From Adiantum capillus-veneris (taxonomy: Eukaryota > Streptophyta > Polypodiopsida > Polypodiales > Pteridaceae): DNA of 64,000 nucleotides. The DNA lies in assembly GCA_014529385.2 (NCBI GenBank), contig CM043947.1, positions 98,180,036-98,244,035 on the forward strand, given 5' to 3'. The translations under genes and the position numbers were made by a program. Of this stretch, positions 44,667-55,943 are shown piece by piece. The notes beneath the pieces were generated by a model, which did no database searches, was not told the origin of the DNA, and worked only from the letters and a program-made list of their open reading frames with translations. Each line of letters starts with the position of its first letter. The first letter of the stretch is position 1.

Positions 44667-45001
44667 TTAATTGGCTACTATAAATTTCCTTTTATTGTGC
44701 CCGTAATGTGTGCGTGTATTACCATGTGTATTAGCTAGCAGGTGATTATGATGTGATTTCTTTTCATCTGGATCATCATGAATATGTGCTTTCACTATGG
44801 CTTCCTCAAGTGTTTTAGGGTCTTGAGTCTTGACGTGCTTCTTAAGCTCTGGCGTCAGCCCACGTACTTTCTGAAAGGTGTCTAGGCCTTCCAGATTGAG
44901 GATAACATCCCTATAGTGAGATATATATTCAAGTAGTGATGGGTATTGGCGCATGGAACACGTGTCCCAAGCCGTCCAATTCCGATCTGCCTCATTTGTA
45001 G
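44667..45001 (-). pseudogene. Chromovirus gag fragment (second copy), cut by CACTA-C
   Basis: RQYPSLLEYISHYRDVILNL matches the gag end at about 23650-23720 of the first copy. Beyond 45001, where ATNEADRNW-type coding would continue, the CACTA-C terminus begins. Confidence 0.8.
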
Positions 45002-45290
45002 CACTACAAGAGGTTGTGTGCTCTTGTGACGCTGTTAGCGACGGAAATACATTGGGTTTTTATAACCCCCGGCGTCGCTAAAACCGTCGCTACGAGCGTC
45101 GCTACGAGAGCGTCGCTATATGTGTCGTTATAAGCGTCGCTATATGCGTCATTATATAGAGACGCTCATAGCGACGGTCATAGCGACGCTTATAGCGACG
45201 TTTACACAGAAGACTATAGCGACGCTCATAGCGACGCTACAGAGCCATAAATAGCGACGGTTATAGCGACGCCCGAGAGATTTTTTTTTT
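45002..45290 (-). repeat. TIR and subterminal repeat array of CACTA-C
   Basis: About a dozen GCGTCGCTA-like motifs. Those from 45070 to 45160 point one way; those from 45165 to 45275 are the complement (TAGCGACGC). The array is thus a large imperfect palindrome, ending in a T-run before GGTGGCAGG. A probable binding platform for the TNPA-like protein. Confidence 0.85.
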
Positions 45291-45637
45291 GGTGGCAGGG
45301 CATTGAATGGCCTGCCACCCATCAACCATATTGTACTTGATTCACTTTTTAAAAAAAGTGCAAGGGTAGATAATAGACCCAAAATAGTCACCCACAAGAC
45401 GCATTGTTTGCAAAATTGACAATTGTACACATCATAGGCAAAATGAATTGATTGGAAAATGTAATAATGACAATTGTACAACATCATAGGCATAAAGAAT
45501 TGATTGGCAAAAGGAACTGCGGTGACAAATGTAATAATATACATGGTTCAAAAAGACGTATAAAATCCATCTCATGATACATAAGATATGAGAAACCCTA
45601 AACTAATGCTATCTAGCTACGACTAAACTGACGTCGT
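45291..45637. other. Non-coding 3' region of CACTA-C
   Basis: AT-rich; contains a duplicated CAATTGTACA(CA)ATCATAGGC(A)AAA unit (about 45418-45500). 3' UTR side of the TNPA-like gene; no gene seen. Confidence 0.6.
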
Positions 45638-46914
45638 CTAGTCAGAGGTCTCATCGCGTCCAAGCGGCGTATCTGTCGGATTCTACAAAAAAAGACAATA
45701 AGACAGCTTTCAGTAAGTATAAAAATATAACGACATTTATAAAACAATACAAAAAATAGAAAAGAGTAAACCCTAATACTAACCATGCCGCCGCGAGAAC
45801 TGAGAATGTCCATCAGGGCATTTAAGCCCTTCCTGCCTGCGTACTCGCGCTCGTACGGTGTGAGATCACGTCCTGTCATCGACCACTGTCAAAACATACA
45901 AAGATTTCATTATGTTAGAATTAAAAAACTCATAAACCCTAAACTATCGAACATAAAGAGCAATGCGAAAACACTTACAAAATCGGCCTCAAATGATGCC
46001 CATCCACCGCTCCCCAAGTGGTGCGAGCTCCCTGCCTCTACTCGCGCTCTGGCTGCATCCTTTTGTTGCTTCCACTTGTCGGGATTCTCGCGCGCTGCTT
46101 TCTTCGCATTCTTCCAATCTTCTTTGGCCAGCCAATCTGGCCTGTTCCACCCATTCTTGATTGCTTTTTGCACTTCGGAACGCTTGTGTTTGCAATATTC
46201 GCGCATTCGAATCTTCATCAAGTCTTCATTGAAGGGCTGATCCCGTGTTGGAACAGGAAACTCATCATGAAGTATGCTGATGACTCTGTTTTTTAAATCA
46301 CTTGGTACTTCACTCCATTTTTTTAGTATGTAGTGTCTAAACAACTGAGAGCAAAGACCACGCATGCGCGAGATCACCTTCTTGCTGTCATCATCCATGA
46401 TGATGCCGCCGCTGAAGTCGACGGAGTAAGACAAGCCCTCTGGCCGGTGACGCGTGAACCTGGGTGTCCCGGTAGGGGTCTCTAGCGGTGTGTCGATGGG
46501 GGTACGGACGTCAGGTGTCTCCACCGGCGTCTGGGCCCCGAAGCGAGGAGTGTCGAGTGGGGTGGCTCCTGGCGGAGTAGGTAGAGGTGTGTAGCTTCTA
46601 GGAACAGTCAGCCGTGCAAAACCTGGTGTAGATGGCGATGCTGTGGCTAGTGTGGGGGCGGGAAAAGAAGGTGTGGAGGCATCGGTGGCGGAATCCCCAC
46701 AAAAACCTCCACCGCCACCACTAGAGCGCCGGTGTCTAGACGAGTGTGAAGCTCGTCTCGTCGATGCCGAAACTTCGGAGCGCGCCGAATGCTCCGAAAG
46801 AGAGGGAGATGCGGATGGAGTAGGAATGCGCGATGATGCGCCAGAGCGATGACGCTCCACGTACCACTGTCTCTGCTGCGGTGACAAAGAAGAAAGAAAC
46901 TCCTCATCATCCAT
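45638..46914 (-). CDS. TNPA-like protein (Transposase_24 type) of CACTA-C, three exons, intact
   Basis: Exons 46914-45979, 45885-45784 and 45682-45638. All junctions are GT-AG and phase 0, giving 360 aa. Start MDDEEFLSSLSPQQRQWYVE. Residues ~20-85 are Ser/Arg-rich (nuclear-signal-like). A Thr-Pro repeat region (about 95-175, TPPGATPLDTPRF and similar) follows, then the conserved part SQLFRHYILKKWSEVPSD, HDEFPVPTRDQPF and ARENPDKWKQQ, then LTPYEREYAGRKGLNALMDI, and the end DTPLGRDETSD. Plant Ptta/En/Spm proteins of this kind bind subterminal repeats and help transposition or regulate it. It starts 2 nt after a TGCAG acceptor, pointing to an upstream non-coding exon. The copy in A is 11 residues longer in the Pro-rich part. 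Full reading through all exons makes it the best candidate here for a still-producing transposon gene. Confidence 0.8.
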
Positions 46915-47190
46915 ACCTGCATTAAACACACGAATATTTAAACTTAATATTGAATGAATAGAGTAGACAATGACGCAAAGACCATTAAATACAATGACGT
47001 AATGACGCATATAAATACAATGACGCAATGAATTGAGTGATAGAAGAGGCAAGTCGAAAACTCAGAATTTTCAATCAAAAGATGTGAGCGCGAGTAGAAA
47101 AGAGCGTTATACACCATGGAAGGTACTTAGAGAGCCAGAGCTTTTACAACACGGAGCAAAATTGTTCAAATACAATATTTGTGGCTTTAA
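46915..47190 (-). promoter_or_regulatory. Spacer between tnp2 and the TNPA-like gene in CACTA-C
   Basis: About 275 bp, nearly identical to 5251-5522 in CACTA-A. It has a repeated AAATACAATGACG(C/T)AATGA unit (three times, about 46985-47035). It ends at the splice acceptor before MDDEEF. It may be an intron or leader if both proteins come from one transcript as in En/Spm. Confidence 0.5.
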
Positions 47191-50100
47191 GAGATCTCTC
47201 TCTCTCATCCTCGCATAACTCAGCATAACTTCCTATATCTATATAGAGCTCTCCGTTTAAACACATATCCTCTGTTTCATTTTGTAGCTCCTCTGCATGC
47301 ACCCCATATAGAGTAGTAGCATCTTGATGCTCGTCTTGCACCACCGCAGCGGCTTCTGATTGAGCATCTTCTCTGATCTCCTCCATTGATGCCGTTGTGA
47401 TTGGCACATGGTAGCCTTCATACGTCCTTGCACTACGAGGGGCTACCTCTATGACGTACCACCAGTTTGATGTAGACTTTGTAGGATGAAATATTACCTG
47501 CCAGAGCCACATAACTTACATGAGAGCTTTCAAGCACATAACTTGTAAAAGGGGGATGTTAACTATTTACATACTTACTTGTTCACAATGCTCGGGTAGT
47601 ACGAAAGTGTCTCTTAGGTCAGTCCATTTCTTAGTAGAATCCACCTCAAGAAAACCAGACTCTCCTCTACGCACAGTAGCGTTGCGAACCTCCATGATTA
47701 TCTCGAACCATTGCACATCGAACAAGTCGACAAAAAATCCTCTGTAATCGATCCTCAAAATCTCTTGCAGCGTGCCGAAGTAAGTGAGTTCCGCCACCAC
47801 AGGATCTGCATCAGAGGAACGTCGTCGACTAGACTGTTCAAATTTTGCCATGGTTTCACAATCTTGAGTAAAACGCTTTTTGTCGATTCGTTCCACCCTA
47901 AAATGTTGACATTTACACCATGCTGCTGTGTATGACTTATACTACAACGAACAAAGATTATGAGTGGCCGTTCAAACGTTTATAAATAAAGTCACTTGCT
48001 AGTCGTACATTGCAAACTTACCTTGGTCGCGCAACCCCGAGAGTACTCCCACTCTTCCTCAGTCACTTCGTCACCGCATTGTTGTGCGCTTTTCAAAATG
48101 TTGTGCAACCATCTTAAGCTCATGAAGGTTGGTAGGATCTCTAGAACCGCTGGATAGTGCATCGGTGATCGTCTTCTCAGTCTCCACTCGATTCGTGCCC
48201 TTTGTCGCTCTTGCTTTGCATCCTCATATTGTGAAATCCACTTTTGCATCACTGGATTGTGAAGCATGCAAAATCGGTTGATTTTAGCCTCTAGATCTTC
48301 CGTCATCTTCTTCTCAACACCGAGATTGCACATGACAATCCCAGATATGCGCTCATCATCTATGGTTCGCCATAGCGTGTCCCGGGCTTTATCAAATCCG
48401 TCTAGCCACTCTCCAATGTACACTAGGGACTCTGATACCAACCAACCTTCTGCCATGCTACCCTCCGGACGTGCCTTTTGACTCACATATCCCTTAAGCA
48501 TTTTCATGAAACGTTCTAAGAAGAACATCCATCTGGAATGAACTGTGCCAGCTATTTCCACCTCATCAACTATGTGAACATGAAGATGCACCTGAATGGT
48601 TAGCATGGTAGTAGGAAAATGTTTCTCAAACATGCACACAAGCTCCGCAGCATTTAGTATGGCGAATGGTATGGAGTCTACGTTGATCTCCTTTTGTGAG
48701 ATCCATTGCACCAGCTTTGCAAGTTTGTAGATTGTGTTACGGATGTCGAGAGACAAACATCCCTCAATGGCAACCGGTAAAATAAACTGTAAAGTATGTG
48801 CAGCAATGATATTAAAGTCCACATTTTATGCAATGATATTAAAGTCCACTATGAACGTACCTGACACATTTTATGCCAATCGTGTGACTTCAAACCGGTA
48901 AGCTTTCCTTCTTTAGTAAAACACGTTCGGAGCGAGTGCATTACGCCAGTGGGGGTCCGCAAAGATCGAATGGTCTCTTTTCCTTTGCATTCTTGGGCTC
49001 CTGTGAAAATCCATGGTGCTTTAGGGAGTTTTATCGATCCATCAGAAGCTGTTTGCGGCCAATATTGCTCCATACGATCCACATTTCTAAGGTCAACTCT
49101 GGCTCCCAAAGTATCTTTCTTGCCGGTCAGATGGTCCCATAGTAGATTATCCACATTCTTGAATTTGTGCATTGGATCGAGCAAGTGATTGATCATGAGT
49201 CGGGGCCAGTATGGTAACTCGTACCATAGAGATAGTCTCTTCATCCCTGGAGGCAATCCTTCATCGCACATCTCCTTCTGCTCTAACCATGCTTGTGCAG
49301 ACATCCTTGGTGGCTCTCTTCCCAAAAAGCCGTCGCGTAACACATGATTCTCTGGAAGATACGCTTGATGACCTTCGTAGATTTGCTTCTTCAGTGAGGG
49401 TGCCCTACGTGCATTCAGTCTAGGTCCACATGTGACACATGCTCTGTATCCGCTTGTTTGAAGCCCTGCATGTATACACATGATAATAGATCAACTATGG
49501 GAAAAAACAAGATTTACAGTGTCTGAGTGAGGAGTGTCAATAAATCACGTGAGCATTCTGTTAGCCCGGGATATTCATGCATGGTCCACATTAGAATGCC
49601 TCTGATCAAAGCATTCCGTCGTCCTGTGTGTCGGCTCATATCCACCACCTCTATGCCAATCCACAATTGTTGTAGCTCTTCCAATAGTGGACGAAGATAC
49701 ACATCCATATTCCCCACTTTATATCGCCCTGGCACAATCAAGCTTAGCCATAGGTGCCCCTTCTTCGTAGTCAACCATGGGGAAGCGCAAATTTCGAGCT
49801 TCCCTGGCAAAATCCGACCATGTTCCATCTATATGTTTCCAGGCTGCGCAATCTGCAGGAATTCGTAGCACACCATCCGAAGATTTATTCTCCTCATGCC
49901 ATGATGCTAGGGCGGCCATGGACTTACATTCGAAGAAATGCTTGATGCGAGGAAGCAGAGGAAAATGTCGCAAAACCGTTTGTGGAATTTTTGTCCCGTG
50001 GAGATCTACTCGATATCTTTCGGAATCACATTTCGGACACTTCTCCATGTCTACGTATTCCCCTCTGAAAAGTATGCAGTCATTAGGACAAGCGTGGATA

Positions 50101-50829
50101 GAATTGTAATCCATCCCCAAGTTTCGCAAAATCTTTCGTGCTTCATCTCGGGAATCTGGCATCACATTGTCAGCTGGTAGTATGTGCTCTTTAAGCAATC
50201 TACACAACATAAAAATACGATACAGCCGTGTAAAAATCTATCAGATCATTATACATTTAGAGTTTTATTAAAGTAAACTAATTGTAATAGATCACCTGAA
50301 AAGCGCTGTGACGCTAGTGTCACTCCATCCAAACTTTGCCTGCATGTTGAGAAGAACCAGGAGTGCTTTCAATCTAGACATACGTGCTCCATTATACAAT
50401 GGCGTATCGGCTTCACTTTTCATATCATCATAGATAAGCCTTTTTTGAATCCATGATCGTTTCGATCATTTCATCAATCTCGGGCTCAAACATTGCCTCG
50501 TTCGGAATGTGCTCTGCATGATCATCCCCCGAGCTGTCAGAGGCTACATCTTGTGGCCTCACATATGCTGCTTGACCAAAGCACCTGTGAACACGTCTAT
50601 TGGGTTGCAAGATTGCTGCTTGTTGGCCAGCGTCAGAGTCCGACGAGTTATAATTGGCAACAACTCGATCTATAATAGATAGATCGAACTCGCCAAATTC
50701 GTGAACGTGCTGCAAAGAAACAGGTCTTGTCCGTCGCACAGCATGCTTGCATTGATTACAAGGACATAAGACCCTCGTTCAGAGATAGGTGTTTCGGTTG
50801 GACGGTCCCACATCCTCGTCACTACTCAT
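47144..50829 (-). pseudogene. tnp2-type transposase, copy 1 in CACTA-C
   Basis: Six exons by comparison with CACTA-A: 50829-50296, 50199-49549, 49465-48861, 48786-48022, 47941-47579, and from 47497 down. Exons 3, 4 and 5 are fully open (LPYWPRLMINHLLDPMH, KSHDWHKM, HFPTTMLTIQVH, RWMFFLERFMK, TYFGTLQEILRIDYRGFF). Breaks: stop at codon 17 (TCA to TGA), one extra T in exon 1 (near 50442), an 89-nt deletion in exon 2 that removes the LGLAMDGVN block, and 2 extra nt in a CT run near the end of exon 6 that replaces the normal last residues (ERETS) by a longer tail. Same role as the copy in CACTA-A. Confidence 0.85.
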
Positions 50830-50891
50830 AATGAGGATAAAAATCTTATAACTTGGACAACAAATTTAATATTCTATTGGCATTCTTCATC

Positions 50892-50953
<62 letters not shown>

Positions 50954-51803
50954 ACCTCACATTCTCTAGTCATGTCCAATCCCCGCACACCTCAGTCTAG
51001 AGGTGCACGGAGATCAGAACCACCGGGTTATAATCTCGTCTTTATTGGTCAATACCTATATTTGTGGGTACAAGAAATCTACACACCCACGTCTACATGA
51101 TACTGCATGTAGTGGACAAAACCCCTTTGCCTCTTCTCTAGCTGTAGCACTTCAGAGCATCTTAACATCTTTTCACAGTAGATCTTTTCACTGTTCGTCT
51201 AACTCTAGATCTTTTCACTATTCACATAACTCGGCAAGAGTTGGCATTCTCATCACTAAAGATGTGAGAGTTAACTTCCGGCGGTGACGCTGCCTCATCT
51301 CCATCCACATCTGACGACAGCAATTGGCCCTTTAGACCGTTCTTGCTCTTGTTACTAACTTTGAAGTTGCTGTTGAATGACTAGAGGTTGTCTAGATGGT
51401 CATTGTGTCGGGGATGTAGTCACTCTTGCCGCCCTGAAGATCCACCTTCTTCCCTATCTTCTGAAGACATTTCACCAGTACTTTTGGATCGACGGAGCCC
51501 ACCATGAGTGAAGGCAGCAATACCCTATATTCCATTGAGGGCTTTCTTCACCCGCTTCATGCAGGCATCGTAGTCTATGGAGACCGAAATCTAATCTAAT
51601 ATAACGTAAATCTAAATCTAGCGTAAATAAACGTAAATCTAGTTAAAATAAACCTAAATCTAATCTAATTTAACTTAAATAAACCTAAATCTAATTTAAC
51701 GTAAGTCTACATCTAACCTAATCTTTAACTTCTTTTAGGATAGTTTCCTACGACGTTATAACTCTCTTCTTCTTGTGTGTGTGCGCGTGTGTGGATGTGT
51801 GTG
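50830..51803 (-). repeat. Leader region, copy 1 (part of the internal duplication)
   Basis: Corresponds to 54799-56130 but lacks about 390 bp present there (between about 55190 and 55583). It has (CT)n at 50895-50951, the small plus-strand frame at 50972 and the HMA-like piece at 51420-51584, and ends in a TG-rich stretch (GTGTGTGGATGTGTGTGG) at the duplication junction. Confidence 0.8.
51420..51584 (-). pseudogene. Captured HMA/HIPP-like fragment, copy 1 of CACTA-C
   Basis: The minus strand reads an HMA start DYDACMKRVKKALNGI-like (the first Cys is Tyr here) followed by a stop, then, in a second frame, GSVDPKVLVKCLQKIG and KKVDLQGG. Spacing fits one HMA domain. It is flanked by AAACCTAAATCTAA repeats. 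The three copies in A, C1 and C2 show the capture pre-dates the split of A and C. Confidence 0.6.
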
Positions 51804-51812
51804 GCTGTGTAT
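51798..51812. other. Junction of the internal tandem duplication
   Basis: Leader sequence ending GGATGTGTGTG joins directly to CTGTGTATGACTTATAC, which is the start of tnp2 exon 5 (as at 47930). The two parents share only a short GTGTGTG/GCTGTGTATG stretch. Confidence 0.85.
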
Positions 51813-54798
51813 GACTTATACTACAACGAACAAAGATTATGAGTGGCCGTTCAAACGTTTATAAATAAAGTCACTTGCTAGTCGTACATTGCAAACTTAC
51901 CTTGGTCGCGCAACCCCGAGAGTACTCCCACTCTTCTTCAGTCACTTCGTCACCCCATTGTTGTGCGCTTTTCAATTGGTTGTGCAACCATCTTAAGCTC
52001 ATGAAGGTTGGTAGGCTCTCCAGAACCGCTGGATAGTGCATCGGTGGTCGTCTTCCCCGTCTCCACTCGATTCGTGCCCTTTGTCTCTCTTGCTTTGCAT
52101 CCTCATATTGTGAAATCCACTTTTGCATCACTGGATTGTGAAGCATGCAAAATCGGTTGATTTTAGCCTCTAGATCTTCCATCATCTTCTTCTCAGCACC
52201 GAGATTGCACATGACAATCCCAGATATGCGCTCATCATCTATGGTTCGCCATAGCGTGTCCCGGGATTTATCAAATCCGTCTAGCCACTCTCCAAAATGT
52301 ACACTAGGGACTCTGATACCAACCAACCTTCTGCCATGCTACTCTCCGGACGTGCCTTTTGACGCACATATCCCTTAAGTGTTTTCATGAAACGCTCTAA
52401 GAAGAACATCCATCTGGAATGAACTGTGCCAGCTATTTCCACCTCATCAACTATGTGAACAAGAAGATGCACCTGAATGGTTAGCATTGTAGTAGGAAAA
52501 TGTTTCTCAAACATGCACACAAGCTCCGCAGCATTTAGTTTGGCGAAAGGTATGGAGTCTACGTTGATCTCCTTTTGTGAGATCCATTGCACCAGCTTTG
52601 CAAGTTTGTAGATTGTGTTACGGATGTCGAGAGACAAACATCCCTCAATGGCAGCCAGTAAAATAAATTGTAAAGTATGTGCAGCAATGATATTAAAGTC
52701 CACATTTTATGCAATGATATTAAAGTCCACTATGAACGTACCTGACACATTTTATGCCAATCGTGTGACTTCAAACCGGTAAGCTTTCCTTCTTTAGTAA
52801 AACACGTTCGGAGCGAGTGCATGACGCCAGTGGGGCTCCGCAAAGATCGAATGGTCTCTTTTACTTTGCGTTCTTGGGCTCCTGTGAAAATCCATGGTGC
52901 TTTAGGGAGTTTTATCGATCCATCAGACGCTGTTTGCGGCCAATATTGCTCCATACGATCCACATTTCTAAGGTCAACTCTGGCTCCCAAAGTATCTTTC
53001 TTGCCGGTCAGATGGTCCCATAGTAGATTACCCACATTCTTGAATATGTGCATTGGATCGAGCACGTGATTGATCATGAGTCGGGGCCAGTATGGTAACT
53101 CGTACCATAGAGATAGTCTCTTCATCCCTGGAGGCAATCCGTCATCGCACATCTCCTTCTGCTCTAACCATGCTTGTGCAGACATCCTTGGTGGCTCTCT
53201 TCCCAAAAAGCCATCGCGTAACACATGATTCTCTAGAAGATACGCTTGATGACCTTCGCATATTTGCTTCTTCAGTGAGGGTGCCCTACGTGCATTCAGT
53301 CTAGGTCCACATGTGACACATGCTCTGTATCCGCTTGTTTGAAGCCCTGCATGTATACACATGATAATAGATCAACTATGGGAAAAAACAAGATTTACAG
53401 TGTCTGAGTGAGGAGTGTCAATAGATCACGTGAGCATTCTGTTAGCCCGGGATAGTCATGCATGGTCCACATTAGAATGCCTCGGATCAAAGCATTCCGT
53501 TGTCCTGTGTGTTGGCTCATATCCACCACCTCTATGCCAATCCACAATTGTTGTAGCTCTTCCAATAGTGGATGAAGATACACATCCATATTCCCCACTT
53601 TATATCGCCCTGGCACAATCAAGCTTAACCATAGGTGCCCCTTCTTCGTAGTCAACCACGGGGGAAATTTGTAGTTGACGATGACAACGGGCCATACACT
53701 GTAAGATGTTGATCTTTGACCAAATGGATTTACGCCATCCATAGCCAGGCCTAAGCGCAAATTTCGAGCTTCCCTGGCAAAATCCGACCATTTTCCATCT
53801 ATATGTTTCCACGCTACGCAATCTGCAGGAATTCGTAGCACACCATCCGAAGATTTATTCTCCTCATGCCATGATGCTAGGGCGGCCATGGACTTACATT
53901 CGAAGAAATGCTTGATGCGAGGAAGCAGAGGGAAATGTCGCAAAACCTTTTGTGGAATTTTTGTCCCGTGGAGATCTACTCGATATCTTTCGGAATCACA
54001 TTTCGGACACTTCTCCATGTCTACGTATTCCCCTCTGAAAAGTATGCAGTCATTAGGACAAGCGTGGATAGAATTGTAATCCATCCCCAAGTTTCGCAAA
54101 ATCTTTCTTGCTTCATCTCGGGAATCTGGCATCACATTGTCAGCTGGTAGTATGTGCTCTTTAAGCAATCTACACAACATAAAAATACGATACAGTCGTG
54201 TAAAAATCTATCAGATCATTATACATTTAGAGTTTTATTAAAGTAAACTAATTGTAATAGATCACCTGAAAAGCGCTGTGACGCTAGTGTCACTCCATCC
54301 AAACTTTGCCTGCATGTTGAGAAGAACCAGGAGTGCTTTCAATCTAGACATACGTGCTCCATTATACAATGGCGTATCGGCTTCACTTTTCATATCATCA
54401 TAGATAAGCCTTTCTGAATCCATGATCGTCTCGATCATTTCATCAATCTCGGGCTCAAACATTGCCTCGTTGGGAATGTGCTCTGCATGATCATACCCCG
54501 AGCTGTCGGAGGCTACATCTTGTGGCCTCACATATGCTGCTTGACCAAAGCGCCTGTGAACACGTCTATTGGGTTGCAAGATTGCTGCTTGTTGGCCAGC
54601 GTCAGAGTCCGACGAGTTATAATTGGCAACAACTCGATCTATAATAGATAGATCGAACTCGCCAAATTCGTGAACGTGCTGCAAAGAAACACGTCTTGTC
54701 CGTCGCACAGCATGCTTGCATTGATTACAAGGACATAAGACCCTCGTTCAGAGATAGGTGTTTTGGTTGGACGGTCCCACATCCTCGTCACTACTCAT
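51804..54798 (-). pseudogene. tnp2-type transposase, copy 2 in CACTA-C (exons 1-4 and start of 5)
   Basis: Exons 54798-54266, 54169-53430, 53346-52742, 52667-51901 and the first few codons of exon 5 up to the duplication junction. Exons 2 and 3 are complete and open, including KCPKCDSERY, LGLAMDGVNPFGQ, WPVVIVNYK, LSLIVPGRYKVGN and PMHIFKNVGNLLWDHLTGKK. Breaks: the same codon-17 TGA as copy 1, a 2-nt insertion in exon 4 (near 52295), an AG-to-AA change in the exon 4 acceptor (near 52668), and no exon 5-6. Confidence 0.85.
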
Positions 54799-54860
54799 AA
54801 TGAGGATAAAAATCTTATAACTTGGACAACAAATTTAATATTCTATTGGCATTCTTCATC

Positions 54861-54934
<74 letters not shown>

Positions 54935-55366
54935 ACCTCACATTCTCTAGTCATGTCCAATCCCCGCACACCTCAGTCTAGAGGTGCACGGAGATCAGAA
55001 CCACCGGGTTATAATCTCGTCTTTATTGGTCAATACCTATATTTGTGGGTACAAGAAATCTACACACCCACGTCTACATGATACTGCATGTAGTGGACAA
55101 AACCCCTTTGCCTCTTCTCTAGCTGTAGCACTTCACAGCATCTTAACATCTTTTCACAGTAGATCTTTTCACTGTTCGTCTAACTCTAAACCCTAAACCG
55201 TAAGTAATTCTTGCGTGGACTCGATCTAACGTAAATAAGTGTAAATCTAAATAAACGTAAATCTAACTAAAAATAAACCTAAATCTAATTTAACATAAGT
55301 CTACATCTAACCTAATCTTTAACGTCTTTTGGGATAGTTTCCTACGACGTTAAAACTCTCTTCTTC

Positions 55367-55368
<2 letters not shown>

Positions 55369-55441
<73 letters not shown>
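55369..55441. repeat. (TG)n microsatellite
   Basis: About 73 bases of TG. The same locus in CACTA-A (13848-13872) has only about 25. Confidence 0.95.
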
Positions 55442-55446
<5 letters not shown>

Positions 55447-55779
55447 ACCTAAATAAACCTAAGTCTAATCTAATGTAACATAAATCTAAATCTAACGTAA
55501 ATATATTATGTTATATTAAAAACAAAGAACTAAACTAACAGGGATTATAAGAACCTTAAAACTGATTTAACACATAATTTTTCACATAACTCGGCAAGAG
55601 TTGGCATTCTCATCACTAAAGATGTGAGAGTTAACTTCCGGCGGTGACGCTGCCTCATCTCCATCCACATCTGACGACAGCAATTGGCCCTTTAGACCGT
55701 TCTTGCTCTTGTTACTAACTTTGAAGTTGTTGTTGAATGACTAGAGGTTGTCTAGATGGTCATTGTGTCGGGGATGTAG

Positions 55780-55943
55780 TGACTCTTGCCGCCCTGAAGA
55801 TCCACCTTCTTCCCTATCTTCTGAAGACATTTCACCAGTACTTTTGGATCGACGGATCCCACCATGAGTGAAGCAACAATACCCTATATTCCATTGAGGG
55901 CTTTCTTCACCCGCTTCATGCAGGCATCGCAGTCTATGGAGAC
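55780..55943 (-). pseudogene. Captured HMA/HIPP-like fragment, copy 2 of CACTA-C (best kept)
   Basis: The minus strand reads IDCDACMKRVKKALNGI, with a CxxC metal-binding pair. A stop follows. After a frame change GSVDPKVLVKCLQKIG and KKVDLQGGK follow. HMA domains have the fold beta-alpha-beta-beta-alpha-beta: CxxC in the first loop, KVKKAL in helix 1, and VDPxxLLKKLxKxGK in helix 2. Both ends are here at the right distance, while the middle strands are decayed. Known HIPP proteins bind metals and carry a C-terminal lipidation CaaX; neither that end nor the start is present. Confidence 0.65.

Larger units (their letters stand above)
42794..45001 (-). mobile_element. Chromovirus B family, second copy, internal fragment
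   Basis: Colinear with about 21620-23760 on the minus strand (gag, protease, RT) without LTRs. It is joined head-on to Ty3/gypsy C on the left and cut by CACTA-C on the right, inside gag. Confidence 0.85.

Noticed and set aside
45070-45275. CRISPR-like array of short repeats
   Set aside because: The repeats are transposon subterminal motifs of irregular spacing in a plant genome, in both orientations, without unique spacers.
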